Source: Methylibium sp. Root1272
Lineage (GTDB): Bacteria > Pseudomonadota > Gammaproteobacteria > Burkholderiales > Burkholderiaceae_C
DNA: 64,000 nt
Assembly: GCF_001425905.1 (NCBI RefSeq)
Contig: NZ_LMDY01000014.1
Coordinates: 1-64,000 of the forward strand
Reading direction: 5' to 3'
How positions within the stretch are numbered: position 1 is the stretch's first letter; every line of letters starts with the position of its first letter. The translations under genes and the position numbers were made by a program. Under the pieces are notes generated by a model. The model saw only the letters and a list, made by a program, of their open reading frames with translations, had not been told where the DNA came from and did not search any database. This document shows positions 7,050 to 15,952 of the stretch, piece after piece.

Positions 7050-8201
7050 ATGGACAAGAAAGCCACCGGCATCTCGGCACAGCAGCGACGCCTCGCCGCC
7101 ACTGCAGCAGTCCTTTCACTCGCCTCCGGCTGGGCCGCAGCCGCCGACGCCTCGTCGGTCCAGATCTTCGGCATCATCGACGCCGGCATCCTGACCCAAT
7201 CGAAGTCCGCCGCCGGCGGCCGCCTCACGCGGCTCGAGACCAGCGGCCTGCGCCAGAGCGTGTGGGGCCTCAAGGGCACCGAGGATCTGGGCGGCGGTCT
7301 GAAGGCCTTCTTCAACCTCGAGTCGCACTTCGACACCGACACCGGCGGCCTGCACGGCACCGGCGACAACGGCACGCCCGCTGTCGGCACGGTGCTCTTC
7401 CGTCGTCAGGCCAACGTGGGCCTGTCCGGCGACTGGGGCACGCTGATCCTGGGCCGCCAGTACGGCCCCGCGCTGCTGGCGCACCTCGGCACCGAGCCGC
7501 GCGCCTTCAAGGAGCAGTTCTCGAGCCTCTACACCTGGGCCTACAACCAGCTCGAGCCGATCGCCGGCGCGGGCAGCGCCAACAGCAACAACGACGTCGG
7601 GATCTTCTTCAAGAACTCGATCCAGTACCGCAACACCTTCGGTCCGGTCACGGCCGGGGTGCTGTACTCGCTGGGCGAACAGGCGGGCAGCACCTCCAAC
7701 AACTCCGTCCTCGCGCTGGGCTTGAGCTATAGCGGCCCGGTGACGCTGTCGTTCTCGCACGAGTTCATGAAGGACCAGATCACCGGCGAGAAGGTCGTCA
7801 AGCACACCGGCGTGGGCGCGGCCGTGCCGTTCGGCGACTTCACGTTCAAGGCCAACTTCCTGCGCGGCGAGAACAACAACGCCGACGGCACCACCAGCTC
7901 CAAGGTCGACGGCTTCGGCGCTGGCGTCGACTGGAAGTGGCACCCGATGAACAACGCCACCGTCGCCTACTACGACAACAAGGACAAGGAAAACAAGTCC
8001 AACCACACGAAGAACCTCGTCATCAGCAACGACTACTTCATCTCCAAGCGCACCACGATCTACGCGCAGGCCGCGTTCGTGGACGCCGACGCCGGCGCCA
8101 CCGGTGCCGCCGCACTGAAGACCAGCATCGTGGCCGACGGCAGCTTCAAGCCGGACGCGAAGACGACGTTCATCAACGTCGGCATCAACCACAACTTCTG
8201 A
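7050..8201 (+). CDS. Outer-membrane porin (trimeric Gram-negative porin family)
   Basis: A 383-residue protein beginning with a signal peptide (MDKKATGISAQQRRLAATAA, cleavage near GWAAAADA). The mature start S-S-V-Q-I-F-G-I-I-D-A-G and later S-V-W-G-L-K-G-T-E-D-L-G-G-G are hallmarks of betaproteobacterial general porins. The C-terminus F-I-N-V-G-I-N-H-N-F ends in Phe, the outer-membrane beta-barrel sorting signal. AGGAGA lies just before the ATG. It sits between dehydrogenases 2 and 3 and probably admits their substrates or products. A strong terminator follows, so it is likely its own transcript. Confidence 0.92.
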   Translation: MDKKATGISAQQRRLAATAAVLSLASGWAAAADASSVQIFGIIDAGILTQSKSAAGGRLTRLETSGLRQSVWGLKGTEDLGGGLKAFFNLESHFDTDTGGLHGTGDNGTPAVGTVLFRRQANVGLSGDWGTLILGRQYGPALLAHLGTEPRAFKEQFSSLYTWAYNQLEPIAGAGSANSNNDVGIFFKNSIQYRNTFGPVTAGVLYSLGEQAGSTSNNSVLALGLSYSGPVTLSFSHEFMKDQITGEKVVKHTGVGAAVPFGDFTFKANFLRGENNNADGTTSSKVDGFGAGVDWKWHPMNNATVAYYDNKDKENKSNHTKNLVISNDYFISKRTTIYAQAAFVDADAGATGAAALKTSIVADGSFKPDAKTTFINVGINHNF

Positions 8202-8233
8202 TCTTCCGAAGAACACTTTCGTCAGTGTCTTGA

Positions 8234-8284
8234 GGCCCGCGTTCACACACCGCTCCGGCTGTGTGGGAGCCCGGGCCATTTTTT
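8234..8284 (+). terminator. Intrinsic terminator after the porin
   Basis: Nested stems GGCCCG (8234-8239)/CGGGCC (8272-8277) and CACACA/TGTGTG flank a GC loop, followed by a run of six T residues (8279-8284). It lies 33 bases after the porin stop and 58 bases before the next ATG. Confidence 0.85.
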
Positions 8285-8341
8285 CGAGACGAACAACACG
8301 ACGTACCGATCCGCACGCGTACGCGACCAGGAGACCCCACG

Positions 8342-10093
8342 ATGATCCGCTTCAACCTCTCCCGCACGGCAGGGCTGCGCCCGCTCGCCGCCTGCCTGGG
8401 CTTGCTCGCCCTCACCTCGATAGGCCAGGCGCAGGACGCCGAACCGCCGCTCGGCGTCAACGTGCTCGAGGCCACCTTCAAGTGGCGCCCCAACTACGTC
8501 AGCAACGACATGCTGCTCCATGCCGACAAGGACGCCAACAACTGGCTGCACTACGGCAAGGACTACCAGAACACGCGCTTCAGCACGCTGACGCAGATCA
8601 CCACCGAGAACGTGAAGAAGCTGGTCCCGAAGTGGAACCTCTCCTTCGGCGTCAACGAGGCGCAGGACAGCCAGACCACCGTGGTCAACGGCCGCGTCTA
8701 CGTGACCGCCAGCCAGAACAAGGTGTTCTCGCTCGACGGCGTGACCGGCAAGATGCTGTGGAAGTACGAGCGCTCGCTGCCCGGCGACCTGGGCCCCAAG
8801 CTGTGCTGCGACGCGGTGAACCGCGGCGTGGCCGTCTACAAGGACATGGTCTTCATGGCCACGCTCGACACCCACGTCGTCGCGCTGAACAACACCACCG
8901 GCGCGGTCGTGTGGGAAAAGAAGATGGGCGACTACAAGACCGGCGAGATCTACACCTCGATGCCGCTGGTCGCCAAGGGCATGGTGATCGTCGGCAACTC
9001 GGGCGGTGACGTCGGGGCCAACGTCGGCCGCATCACGGCGCTCGACCCGGCCACCGGCAACGTGATCTGGGAGTTCAAGACGCGCCCCACCAGCGCCGAC
9101 CATCCGCAGGCCAAGACCTGGGCCAACGATTCGTGGAAGACCGGCGGCGGCTCGGCCTGGCTGACCGGCACCTACGACGCGAAGACCAACACGGTGCTGT
9201 GGGGCGTGGGCAATCCGGCGCCCGACTTCGATCCGAGCGTGCGCAAGGGCGACAACCTGTACACCAACTCGACGGTGGCGCTCGACGCCGACACCGGCAA
9301 GATCAAGTACCACTTCCAGTACACGCCGAACGACGCCTGGGACTACGACGGCAACAACGAGATGATCCTGGTCGATGACGACAAGGGTCGCAAGGTCTGG
9401 TTGCACGGCGACCGCAACGGCCACCTGTATTCGATCGACCGCACCAACGGCAAGTGCAACTGGGTGGTGCCGATCGCGCGGGTGAACTGGGTCACCGGCT
9501 TCGGCGAGAACTGCCGCCCGATCGTGAACCCCGACAAGGTGCCGGGCTACGACCGCATCGCGACCGACATCGCGCCGATCCTCGATGGCGGCAAGGAATG
9601 GCACCCGGCCGCCTACAGCCTGCGGACCAAGCTGCTCTATGTGCCCTTCATCGACAGCTCGATGGACGTGCAGGCGAAGAAGTCCGAGTGGAAGAAGGGC
9701 GAGTGGTTCCTGTCGTCGAAGGTGCTGAAGGCCAACCCGTACACCGGCGGCGTGAAGGCCTTCAACGCCACCACCGGCGAACAGGTCTGGACGCGCCCGC
9801 AAAGCACCCCGGCCACCAGCGGCCTGCTCGCCACCGCGGGCAAGCTGGTGTTCACCGGCGACGCCGAGGGCTGGTTCAGCGCGCTGAAGGACGACACCGG
9901 CGAGGAGCTGTGGCGCTTCAACGTCGGCACCGGCATCCACGGCAACCCGACCACCTTCACGGCCGACGGCAAGCAGTACGTCGCGATCGTCTACGGCCCG
10001 GGCGGCGGCAGCCTGTGGCCGCTGGTCTACGACGAGCTGTTCAAGCGCAACAACCGCGGCGGCGGGATGATGGTGTTCGGTCTGACCGACTGA
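8342..10093 (+). CDS. PQQ-dependent alcohol dehydrogenase 3 (lanthanide-type, ExaF/PedH-like)
   Basis: A 583-residue periplasmic quinoprotein with a signal peptide ending near S-I-G-Q-A-Q-D. AGGAGA precedes the ATG. It has the vicinal C155-C156 pair followed by D-A-V-N-R-G-V, the Trp-docking repeats, and the active-site stretch T-P-N-D-A-W-D-Y-D-G-N-N-E with catalytic D334 and the extra D336 that marks lanthanide-dependent enzymes. The G-N-N-E context is like the ExaF/PedH ethanol dehydrogenases. It is followed by a binding protein and a CXXCH cytochrome, the typical xox/exa order. It probably oxidises short-chain alcohols and passes electrons to the cytochrome at 10929-11435. Confidence 0.92.
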   Translation: MIRFNLSRTAGLRPLAACLGLLALTSIGQAQDAEPPLGVNVLEATFKWRPNYVSNDMLLHADKDANNWLHYGKDYQNTRFSTLTQITTENVKKLVPKWNLSFGVNEAQDSQTTVVNGRVYVTASQNKVFSLDGVTGKMLWKYERSLPGDLGPKLCCDAVNRGVAVYKDMVFMATLDTHVVALNNTTGAVVWEKKMGDYKTGEIYTSMPLVAKGMVIVGNSGGDVGANVGRITALDPATGNVIWEFKTRPTSADHPQAKTWANDSWKTGGGSAWLTGTYDAKTNTVLWGVGNPAPDFDPSVRKGDNLYTNSTVALDADTGKIKYHFQYTPNDAWDYDGNNEMILVDDDKGRKVWLHGDRNGHLYSIDRTNGKCNWVVPIARVNWVTGFGENCRPIVNPDKVPGYDRIATDIAPILDGGKEWHPAAYSLRTKLLYVPFIDSSMDVQAKKSEWKKGEWFLSSKVLKANPYTGGVKAFNATTGEQVWTRPQSTPATSGLLATAGKLVFTGDAEGWFSALKDDTGEELWRFNVGTGIHGNPTTFTADGKQYVAIVYGPGGGSLWPLVYDELFKRNNRGGGMMVFGLTD

Positions 10094-10143
10094 TGAGCGT
10101 GCGGGGCGCGGCGCGCGCCCTGCACCGCCCGCCCCACGACACC

Positions 10144-10932
10144 ATGAAACGCTTTTCGAGTTTCCTTCTCGCCGCGGCCCTGCTGGCCGCGGCCTTCCCG
10201 GGCCGCGCCGCCGACAACGCGCCGCCCGCCTACCTCAAGGTCTGCGTCGACAGCGACGATGCGCCGTTCTCGCTGGAAGCGAACCCGGAGCGCGGCATCG
10301 ACGTCGAGGTCGCCCAGGCGCTGGCGCAGCAGCTCGGCCGGCCGCTGAAGCTGGTGTGGGTGCAGGTGCCCAGCCGCGGCGGCCTCGGCAAGGCGCTGCG
10401 GCAGACCATTGCCGCCGGGCAATGCGATGCCTACCTCGGCATTCCGCAAGGACCCGACATGGGTCGCGAGCTGGCCGAACGCCAGCTCGTGGCGACCGGC
10501 CCCTACCTGACGCTCGGCTACGTGCTGGTCGGCAAGCCCGGCAGTGCGCCGCCGACAGCCGCCACGCTGCGGCGTGCGAAGAAGGTCGGCGCCACCTCTG
10601 CGACGCCGGCCGACCTCTATCTGCACCGCATGCAACTCGCTCGCGCGCCCTACGCCGGCAGCGCGGCGTTGATCGCGGCACTGAAGGCCGGCGAGATCGA
10701 GCTCGCGCTGGTGTGGTCGCCCGCGCTCGCCGATGAAGCGGCCGCGACCCTGGTCCGGGCCACGGAATCGCTGGACGATGCCGACCTCTACACCGGCCTG
10801 ACCGTCGCGACGCGCAACGCCGACGCGGCGCTGACCAAGGAGATCGCCATGGCGGTCGATGCACTGCGCTCGGAGGGCCGCTTCGATGCGATCGCGCAGC
10901 GCTACGGGCTGCCGCGAATCGCCCGCCGATGA
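10144..10932 (+). CDS. Quinoprotein dehydrogenase-associated periplasmic substrate-binding protein (XoxJ-like)
   Basis: A 262-residue family-3 solute-binding-like protein with a signal peptide (MKRFSSFLLAAALLAAAFPG). The mature N-terminus L-K-V-C-V-D-S-D-D-A-P-F-S is typical of proteins encoded beside PQQ dehydrogenases and thought to help their maturation rather than transport; no ABC permease or ATPase is present. An alternative start at 10093 overlaps the dehydrogenase stop (TGATG), which would allow translational coupling but adds 17 residues before the signal peptide. Its own stop overlaps the next start (ATGA), so dehydrogenase, this gene and the cytochrome form one operon. Confidence 0.85.
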   Translation: MKRFSSFLLAAALLAAAFPGRAADNAPPAYLKVCVDSDDAPFSLEANPERGIDVEVAQALAQQLGRPLKLVWVQVPSRGGLGKALRQTIAAGQCDAYLGIPQGPDMGRELAERQLVATGPYLTLGYVLVGKPGSAPPTAATLRRAKKVGATSATPADLYLHRMQLARAPYAGSAALIAALKAGEIELALVWSPALADEAAATLVRATESLDDADLYTGLTVATRNADAALTKEIAMAVDALRSEGRFDAIAQRYGLPRIARR

Positions 10933-11435
10933 ACAGCCTTTTCTCCATTCCTTTTCGATCTCAGACGATGCGCTCCCCCACGACCTTCCACCGCACGATC
11001 GCCGCCGCACTGTTCGCGGCGGCGCTGCCTGGCCTGACACTGGCCTTCGGCCCGGCACCGACGCCGGGCGCCGCCACGCCCACGACCCACGTCGCCGCAG
11101 CACCGGCCAGCGGCCCGGTGTCCGCCGGTGACGATCTCGAGCGCCAGGGCGGCGAACTGTTCGGCCGCAACTGCCAGCTCTGCCACAACTCGCGCGGCAA
11201 GGGCGGCAAGGGGCCGCAACTCGTCAAGGGCGCCTGGGGCCCCGGCGGCGCCAACAGCGACGACTACATGTTCGGCATCATCAAGAACGGCCGCCCCAAC
11301 ACGCAGATGGGCGGCTTCGGCGGCGCGCTCGGCGATGCGGAGATCCGCGTGATCATCGCCTTCCTGCGGGCCGAGTCGGTGCGCGTGAAGGCCGCCGAGC
11401 GCAAGTCGGCCGACGCCGACAGCGTGCCCTGGTAG
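10929..11435 (+). CDS. c-type cytochrome with CXXCH motif (XoxG-like electron acceptor)
   Basis: A 168-residue secreted monohaem cytochrome c. The haem motif is C82-Q-L-C85-H86, followed by N-S-R-G-K-G-G-K-G-P. The Met ligand is likely in N-T-Q-M-G-G-F-G-G. The start at 10929 overlaps the preceding stop as ATGA; a second in-frame ATG at 10968 gives a more ordinary signal peptide and is an equally good start. It ends the three-gene operon with dehydrogenase 3 and is its likely electron acceptor. Unlike the two other cytochromes of the cluster it has the normal two-residue spacer. Confidence 0.88.
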   Translation: MNSLFSIPFRSQTMRSPTTFHRTIAAALFAAALPGLTLAFGPAPTPGAATPTTHVAAAPASGPVSAGDDLERQGGELFGRNCQLCHNSRGKGGKGPQLVKGAWGPGGANSDDYMFGIIKNGRPNTQMGGFGGALGDAEIRVIIAFLRAESVRVKAAERKSADADSVPW

Positions 11436-11529
11436 CCGCCGGATCGTTCAGGACCGGCCGTCGAGCCGGTACGGATCTGCGAGGTGAGGCCGCATCGCGC
11501 CGCCCCAACCCGCATCGATCAGCCGAGCG

Positions 11530-12033
11530 TCACTTCAACAGGTCCTTGATCGCGTCGAGACCGGCCTTCGCGCACTGCTCGTCCTCCTCGGGCGAACCGC
11601 CGCTCGCGCCGATGCCGCCGATGTGCGTGCCGCCGGCCATGATCGGCAGCCCGCCACCGTAGGTCACCACGCCGGGTGTCCAGGCGAAGCCCGGCACCAC
11701 GCCCGGCCTGCCGTCCTTGCCATGGCTCAGTTCGGCCGCGGTGCTGGTGGGGAAAGGGAAATTGGCCGAGGTCTTGGCCTTGCGCACCGCGATGTCGGAG
11801 CTGCCGAGGAAGCTGCGGTCCATGCGCTCGAACAGCACGGTGTTGGCGCCGGCATCGGCGATCGCGATCGCCATGCGCCAGTTCTTCCGCACGGCCAGCC
11901 CGCGGCAGGCCGCGGCGGCCTTCTGCGCCACGTCGAGCGAGAGCACCGGCGCCTTCTCGAGCGCCTGGCCCGAGGCACCGCACAGCAGGAGGCCGCTTGT
12001 CAGGACGGCCAGGGTGGTGATTCGAATTTTCAT
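11530..12033 (-). CDS. Secreted GlcG/HbpS-family protein
   Basis: A 167-residue protein. A signal peptide (MKIRITTLAVLTSGLLLCGA) precedes a GlcG/HbpS (DUF336) domain with the typical sequence M-A-I-A-I-A-D-A-G-A-N near residue 55 and the glycine-rich G-G-G-L-P-I-M...G-G-I-G-A-S-G-G near 120-140. Members are often encoded beside PQQ alcohol dehydrogenases; some bind haem or corrinoids, but the role in these clusters is unsettled. It is convergent with the dehydrogenase 3 operon. The ATG at 12033 is preferred over an upstream extension that lacks a signal peptide. Confidence 0.85.
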   Translation of the reverse strand: MKIRITTLAVLTSGLLLCGASGQALEKAPVLSLDVAQKAAAACRGLAVRKNWRMAIAIADAGANTVLFERMDRSFLGSSDIAVRKAKTSANFPFPTSTAAELSHGKDGRPGVVPGFAWTPGVVTYGGGLPIMAGGTHIGGIGASGGSPEEDEQCAKAGLDAIKDLLK

Positions 12034-12423
12034 TGTGGGAACCGTGATTGAGGTTTGTCTCCTGTGGCGGACCGTCGCACGCCTCGCGCGTTGCGACACC
12101 GCCCCACCCTCACAGTGCAATGACCGTGCCGCACGGCATCGACCGACCGCGGCCTCCGAGCCCTGGTGCCGGAAGCCGCACGAACAAAGGCCTGGCGGCC
12201 CGCGATGGCCCGACAAGGGCGGCACGGCCATCGCCCGACGCGTGTCGCACCGGGCGCGCCGATGCAACACCTGTGGCGCGGCGCGGCGCAACACCTGCCC
12301 CCTTCATCAAAGCTTAAGAAACGCCCCGTAGCCTACGCCGCAGGCGAGCCGCGGTCCCCGCGTTTCGCCGGTGACCGCGCGCGTGCTCCCGCACGCACCC
12401 CGCTCTCCCGACAGGCCACGCCG
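12034..12423. other. 390-base intergenic region upstream of the GlcG-like gene
   Basis: No gene is supported. It contains GTCGCA...TGCGAC half-sites at 12074-12079 and 12092-12097 and another TGTCGCA at 12243-12249, resembling the dyads in front of dehydrogenase 1 and the porin. The promoter of the minus-strand GlcG-like gene must lie here. Confidence 0.6.
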
Positions 12424-12564
12424 ATGAAGACCACGACACTCGATGCCACTGCACCGCCGCCATTGACCCTGCCACTGCGCAGGCCTGCGCGCCTGCGCAG
12501 CGTGGTCGAGTGCCTGGTGTCTGCGGCAGTCGCCTGTTTCGGCGTCTACCTGATGCTCGACTAG
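12424..12564 (+). CDS. Small hypothetical membrane protein, 46 residues
   Basis: A short open frame from an ATG encodes a basic, proline-rich N-terminus (L-P-L-R-R-P-A-R-L-R) and one hydrophobic C-terminal helix (V-V-E-C-L-V-S-A-A-V-A-C-F-G-V-Y-L-M-L). The layout is that of a single-pass small membrane protein. No ribosome-binding site stands out and no family is recognised. It could be chance coding between two operons. Confidence 0.35.
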   Translation: MKTTTLDATAPPPLTLPLRRPARLRSVVECLVSAAVACFGVYLMLD

Positions 12565-12672
12565 CCGTCCCAGGGCGGCGCGGGCGTCGCCTGCAGGTCT
12601 CTTGTCGCCCTTTCGACGGATCGGCGATGCGCGAGCGCACCCGGGCGTGGTCACGAACGTGTCATCATATTC

Positions 12673-12688
12673 TTCCAGAATAATGGAA
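12673..12688. promoter_or_regulatory. Probable ArsR operator TTCCA-GAATAA-TGGAA
   Basis: A perfect 5-bp inverted repeat with a 6-base AT-rich centre lies 38 bases before the first ars gene, in the only AT-rich stretch of the region. This is where an ArsR-family repressor would overlap the promoter. The likely binder is the ArsR encoded at 15088-15414. Confidence 0.6.
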
Positions 12689-12725
12689 ACGTTCGCAATC
12701 TCGATCCCCGAAGGAAGCTCTGCAC

Positions 12726-13769
12726 ATGAAAGTCGGCATCAATGGCATGGGCCGTATCGGACGTCTGGCGCTGCGAGCGGCCCTGGGGGCTGCCGACCGG
12801 CCGACCGATGATCCTCGCGCTCACCATCGCCTCGATGTCGTCTACCTCAACGAGCTGAAGGGCGGCGCGGCGGCAACCGCCCACCTCCTGGCGTTCGACA
12901 GCGTGCAGGGTCGCTGGCGTGCCGACATCGAAGCAGAGGGTGAGCGCGCGGTCCATATCGACGGCCGCGAACTGCGCTACTCCGCCCACGCCAGCCCGGC
13001 CGACATCCCCTGGGGCGACCACGGCGTGGACGTGGTGCTCGAGTGCACGGGCAAGTTCCTGACGCCCGAGACTCTGCAGGGTCACCTCGACCGCGGCGCC
13101 AAGCGGGTGATCGTGGCCGCCCCGGTGAAGGTGGGTGGCGTGCTGAACGTGGTGGTGGGTGTCAACCACCACTTGTACGACCCGGCGCGGCACCGCATCG
13201 TCACCGCCGCGTCCTGCACCACCAACTGCCTGGCCCCGGTCGTCAAGGTCGTGCACGAGAGCCTCGGCATCCGCCACGGCCAGATCACCACGATCCACGA
13301 CCCAACCAACACCAACCTCATGGTCGACGCGCCGCACAAGGATCTGCGCCGCGCGCGCAGCGCCATGCTCAGCCTCGCGCCCACCACCACCGGCAGCGCC
13401 ACGGCCATCGCGCTGATCTATCCCGAACTCAAGGGCAAGCTCAACGGCCATGCGGTGCGTGCACCGGTGCTCAATGCCTCGCTCACCGACTGCGTGTTCG
13501 AGCTGAAGCGCGAGACCACCGCGGAGGAAGTGAACCGCCTGTTCGCCGAGGCGGCGCGTGGCCCGCTCGCCGGCATCCTGGGCTACGAGGAGCGCCCGCT
13601 GGTCAGCGCCGATTACGCGCGCGACACCCGCAGTTCGATCGTCGACGCGTTGTCCACGATGGTCACCGACGCCACGATGCTGAAGGTCTACGCCTGGTAC
13701 GACAACGAGATGGGTTACGCCTGCCGCATGGTGGATCTGGCCTGCCACCTGAACGCCGAGGGGCTGTGA
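12726..13769 (+). CDS. ArsJ-associated glyceraldehyde-3-phosphate dehydrogenase
   Basis: A 347-residue GAPDH with the N-terminal Rossmann motif [10 protein letters not shown] and the catalytic S-C-T-T-N-C near residue 160. Ahead of arsJ it has a known special role: it uses arsenate in place of phosphate to make 1-arseno-3-phosphoglycerate, which ArsJ exports. GGAAG lies upstream of the ATG. The operator at 12673-12688 sits in front, and arsJ starts 5 bases after the stop. An insertion [12 protein letters not shown] near residues 22-35 departs from central-metabolism GAPDH. Confidence 0.92.
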   Translation: MKVGINGMGRIGRLALRAALGAADRPTDDPRAHHRLDVVYLNELKGGAAATAHLLAFDSVQGRWRADIEAEGERAVHIDGRELRYSAHASPADIPWGDHGVDVVLECTGKFLTPETLQGHLDRGAKRVIVAAPVKVGGVLNVVVGVNHHLYDPARHRIVTAASCTTNCLAPVVKVVHESLGIRHGQITTIHDPTNTNLMVDAPHKDLRRARSAMLSLAPTTTGSATAIALIYPELKGKLNGHAVRAPVLNASLTDCVFELKRETTAEEVNRLFAEAARGPLAGILGYEERPLVSADYARDTRSSIVDALSTMVTDATMLKVYAWYDNEMGYACRMVDLACHLNAEGL

Positions 13770-13774
13770 CCGGC

Positions 13775-15088
13775 ATGGACACCCGCACCCCGATGCCCGC
13801 GAACCCGGCCGTGCCTCCGATGGCCCCGACCAGCGGCGCGCGCCACTACGCCATCGTCACTGCGGCCTACTGGGGCTTCACTCTCACCGACGGCGCATTG
13901 CGCATGCTGGTGCTGCTGCATTTCTACCGTCTGGGCTATTCGCCCTTCACGCTGGCCTTCCTGTTCCTGCTGTACGAGGCGATGGGCGTGGTGGCCAACC
14001 TCGTGGGCGGCTGGCTGGCCACGCGCTACGGCATCCAGCGCATGCTGATCGTGGGGCTGTGCACGCAGATCCTGGGGTTCCTGCTGCTGTCGCAGCTGTC
14101 GCCCGACTGGACGGTGACGATGTCGGTCGCCTGGGTCGTGCTGTCGCAGGGCGTGTGCGGCGTCGCCAAGGACCTGACCAAGACCGCCAGCAAGTCGGCC
14201 ATCAAGCTGACCGCGAGCACCGCCTCGGGCCAGCTGTTCAAGTGGGTCGCGTGGTTCACCGGAAGCAAGAACGCGATGAAGGGCGTGGGCTTCTTCCTCG
14301 GCGGGCTGTTGCTCGACCGGCTCGGCTTCCAGGCCTCGCTGTGGGCGATGGCGGGGCTGCTGTCGCTCGTGTTGGTCGGTGTGGCGGGCTTCGTGCCCCC
14401 GCTGATGGGCAAGGCCAAGGCCTCCAAGTCGGCGAAGGAGCTGTTCGCGAAGAACCGCGCCATCAACCTGCTGGCCGCGGCGCGCGTTGCCTTGTTCGGT
14501 GCGCGCGACGTGTGGTTCGTCGTCGGTGTGCCGGTGTTCCTCTACGCGTCGGGCTGGACCTTCACGATGGTCGGTGGCTTCCTTGCCGCGTGGACCATCG
14601 GCTACGGGCTCGTGCAGGCCCTGGCGCCCGCGCTGGTGAAGCGCAGCGACGACGGGCTGAGCACCGAGGTCCCCGCGGCACGCTGGTGGTCGGCGCTTCT
14701 GGCCGTCGTGCCCATGGGCCTGGCCGTCGCGGTGGCGATGGAGCTCCCGAACCTGGAGTGGGTGGTGGTGGGCGGCCTGGGGCTGTTCGGCTTCGCGTTC
14801 GCCGTCAACTCGTCGGTGCACTCCTACCTGATCCTGGCCTATGCCGGTTCCGAGAAGGCGGCCGAGGACGTGGGCTTCTACTACGCAGCCAATGCACTGG
14901 GTCGCTTCTTCGGCACGCTGCTGTCGGGGCTGCTGTATCAGTGGGGTGGCCTGCTGTTCTCGCTGAGCGGCTCCGCGGCGATGTTGACGGCTTGCTGGCT
15001 GATCACGCTCGCCTTGCCCGCCCAACGGGCCGCCGTGTCGCCTTCGCAGGCGCTCCCCGAGCCACCCCTCGCCCGAAGGACTGACTGA
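13775..15088 (+). CDS. arsJ: Organoarsenical efflux MFS transporter ArsJ
   Basis: A 437-residue inner-membrane protein with about 12 hydrophobic segments, starting after a polar N-terminus (A-I-V-T-A-A-Y-W-G-F-T-L-T-D-G-A-L-R-M). The central loop S-K-S-A-I-K-L-T and the N-T-terminal L-T-D-G-A motif are characteristic of ArsJ. It exports 1-arseno-3-phosphoglycerate, which breaks down to arsenate outside, so together with the preceding GAPDH it removes arsenate without reduction. Its stop overlaps the arsR start (TGATG), indicating coupled translation. Confidence 0.92.
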   Translation: MDTRTPMPANPAVPPMAPTSGARHYAIVTAAYWGFTLTDGALRMLVLLHFYRLGYSPFTLAFLFLLYEAMGVVANLVGGWLATRYGIQRMLIVGLCTQILGFLLLSQLSPDWTVTMSVAWVVLSQGVCGVAKDLTKTASKSAIKLTASTASGQLFKWVAWFTGSKNAMKGVGFFLGGLLLDRLGFQASLWAMAGLLSLVLVGVAGFVPPLMGKAKASKSAKELFAKNRAINLLAAARVALFGARDVWFVVGVPVFLYASGWTFTMVGGFLAAWTIGYGLVQALAPALVKRSDDGLSTEVPAARWWSALLAVVPMGLAVAVAMELPNLEWVVVGGLGLFGFAFAVNSSVHSYLILAYAGSEKAAEDVGFYYAANALGRFFGTLLSGLLYQWGGLLFSLSGSAAMLTACWLITLALPAQRAAVSPSQALPEPPLARRTD

Positions 15089-15414
15089 TGGAAGAGAAGA
15101 CTGCCGTGACATCGCTCGCCGCGCTGGCCCAGCCGATGCGCCTGCGCATCTTCCGGGCCCTCGTGGGTGCGGGGCCGCAGGGCATGACGCCGGGGGCGCT
15201 GTCGGCCACGCTCGACGTGCCGGCCTCCACGCTGTCCTTCCACCTGAAGGGGCTGTTGGTTTCGGGCCTGGTCTCGCAGGAGCGGGATGGCCGCCACCTG
15301 ATCTACCGGCCCGAACTGGCCCACATGAACGAGTTGCTCACCTACCTGACCGCTCACTGCTGCCAGGGCGAAGCCTGCGTGCTCGTGCCGGCCACCGGCT
15401 GCACGACCTGCTGA
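15088..15414 (+). CDS. arsR: ArsR-family arsenic-responsive repressor
   Basis: A 108-residue winged-helix regulator. The recognition helix region is A-S-T-L-S-F-H-L-K-G-L, followed by the wing R-D-G-R-H-L-I-Y. Cysteines cluster at the C-terminus (H-C-C-Q-G-E-A-C and G-C-T-T-C); that arrangement suggests As(III) binding by C-terminal thiols, as in some proteobacterial ArsR types, rather than the classical ELCVC site in the helix. It is the third gene of the operon, not the first, so it represses its own operon from inside. Confidence 0.92.
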   Translation: MEEKTAVTSLAALAQPMRLRIFRALVGAGPQGMTPGALSATLDVPASTLSFHLKGLLVSGLVSQERDGRHLIYRPELAHMNELLTYLTAHCCQGEACVLVPATGCTTC

Positions 15415-15454
15415 GACTTGCGTGAACTCCCACCCCCTCGACCAGGACTCGAAC

Positions 15455-15949
15455 ATGACCGACAAGATCTACAACGTGCTCTTCGTCTGCACGCACAACT
15501 CCGCCCGCTCGATCCTGGCCGAAGGCCTGCTCAACAGCGCCGGAGGTCGACGCTTCAAGGCCTACTCCGCCGGCAGTCACCCCGCGGGCACGGTGAACCC
15601 GCTCGCGCTGCACACGCTGGGCAAGATGCGCATCCCCTCGGACGGCTACCGCAGCAAGGACTGGTCGGAGTACGGCCGGCCCGGCGCACCGGAGATGGAC
15701 TTCGTGTTCACCGTCTGCGACAACGCCGCGGGCGAGGTGTGCCCGGTATGGCCCGGTCAGCCGATGACGGCCCACTGGGGGGTGCCGGACCCTTCGGCGG
15801 TGCAAGGAACCGATGAAGAGAAGGAACGTGCCTTCTGGGATACGGCGGTCATCCTCAAGCGGCGCATCGACCTGATGCTGGCCCTGCCGATGGCCTCGCT
15901 GGACCGGCTAGCGATCCAGCGCGAGATCAAGGACATCGGTACGCGCTGA
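15455..15949 (+). CDS. arsC: Arsenate reductase, low-molecular-weight phosphatase type
   Basis: A 164-residue protein with the N-terminal P-loop V-C-T-H-N-S-A-R (C-X5-R) and further cysteines in V-C-D-N-A-A-G-E-V-C-P used for the relay disulfide. It reduces As(V) to As(III), which Acr3 then exports; the reductant would be thioredoxin or glutaredoxin. A GTG at 15422 would add 11 residues, but the ATG at 15455 has AGGA at good spacing and matches family starts. Acr3 begins 3 bases after the stop. Confidence 0.9.
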   Translation: MTDKIYNVLFVCTHNSARSILAEGLLNSAGGRRFKAYSAGSHPAGTVNPLALHTLGKMRIPSDGYRSKDWSEYGRPGAPEMDFVFTVCDNAAGEVCPVWPGQPMTAHWGVPDPSAVQGTDEEKERAFWDTAVILKRRIDLMLALPMASLDRLAIQREIKDIGTR

Positions 15950-15952
15950 TCG

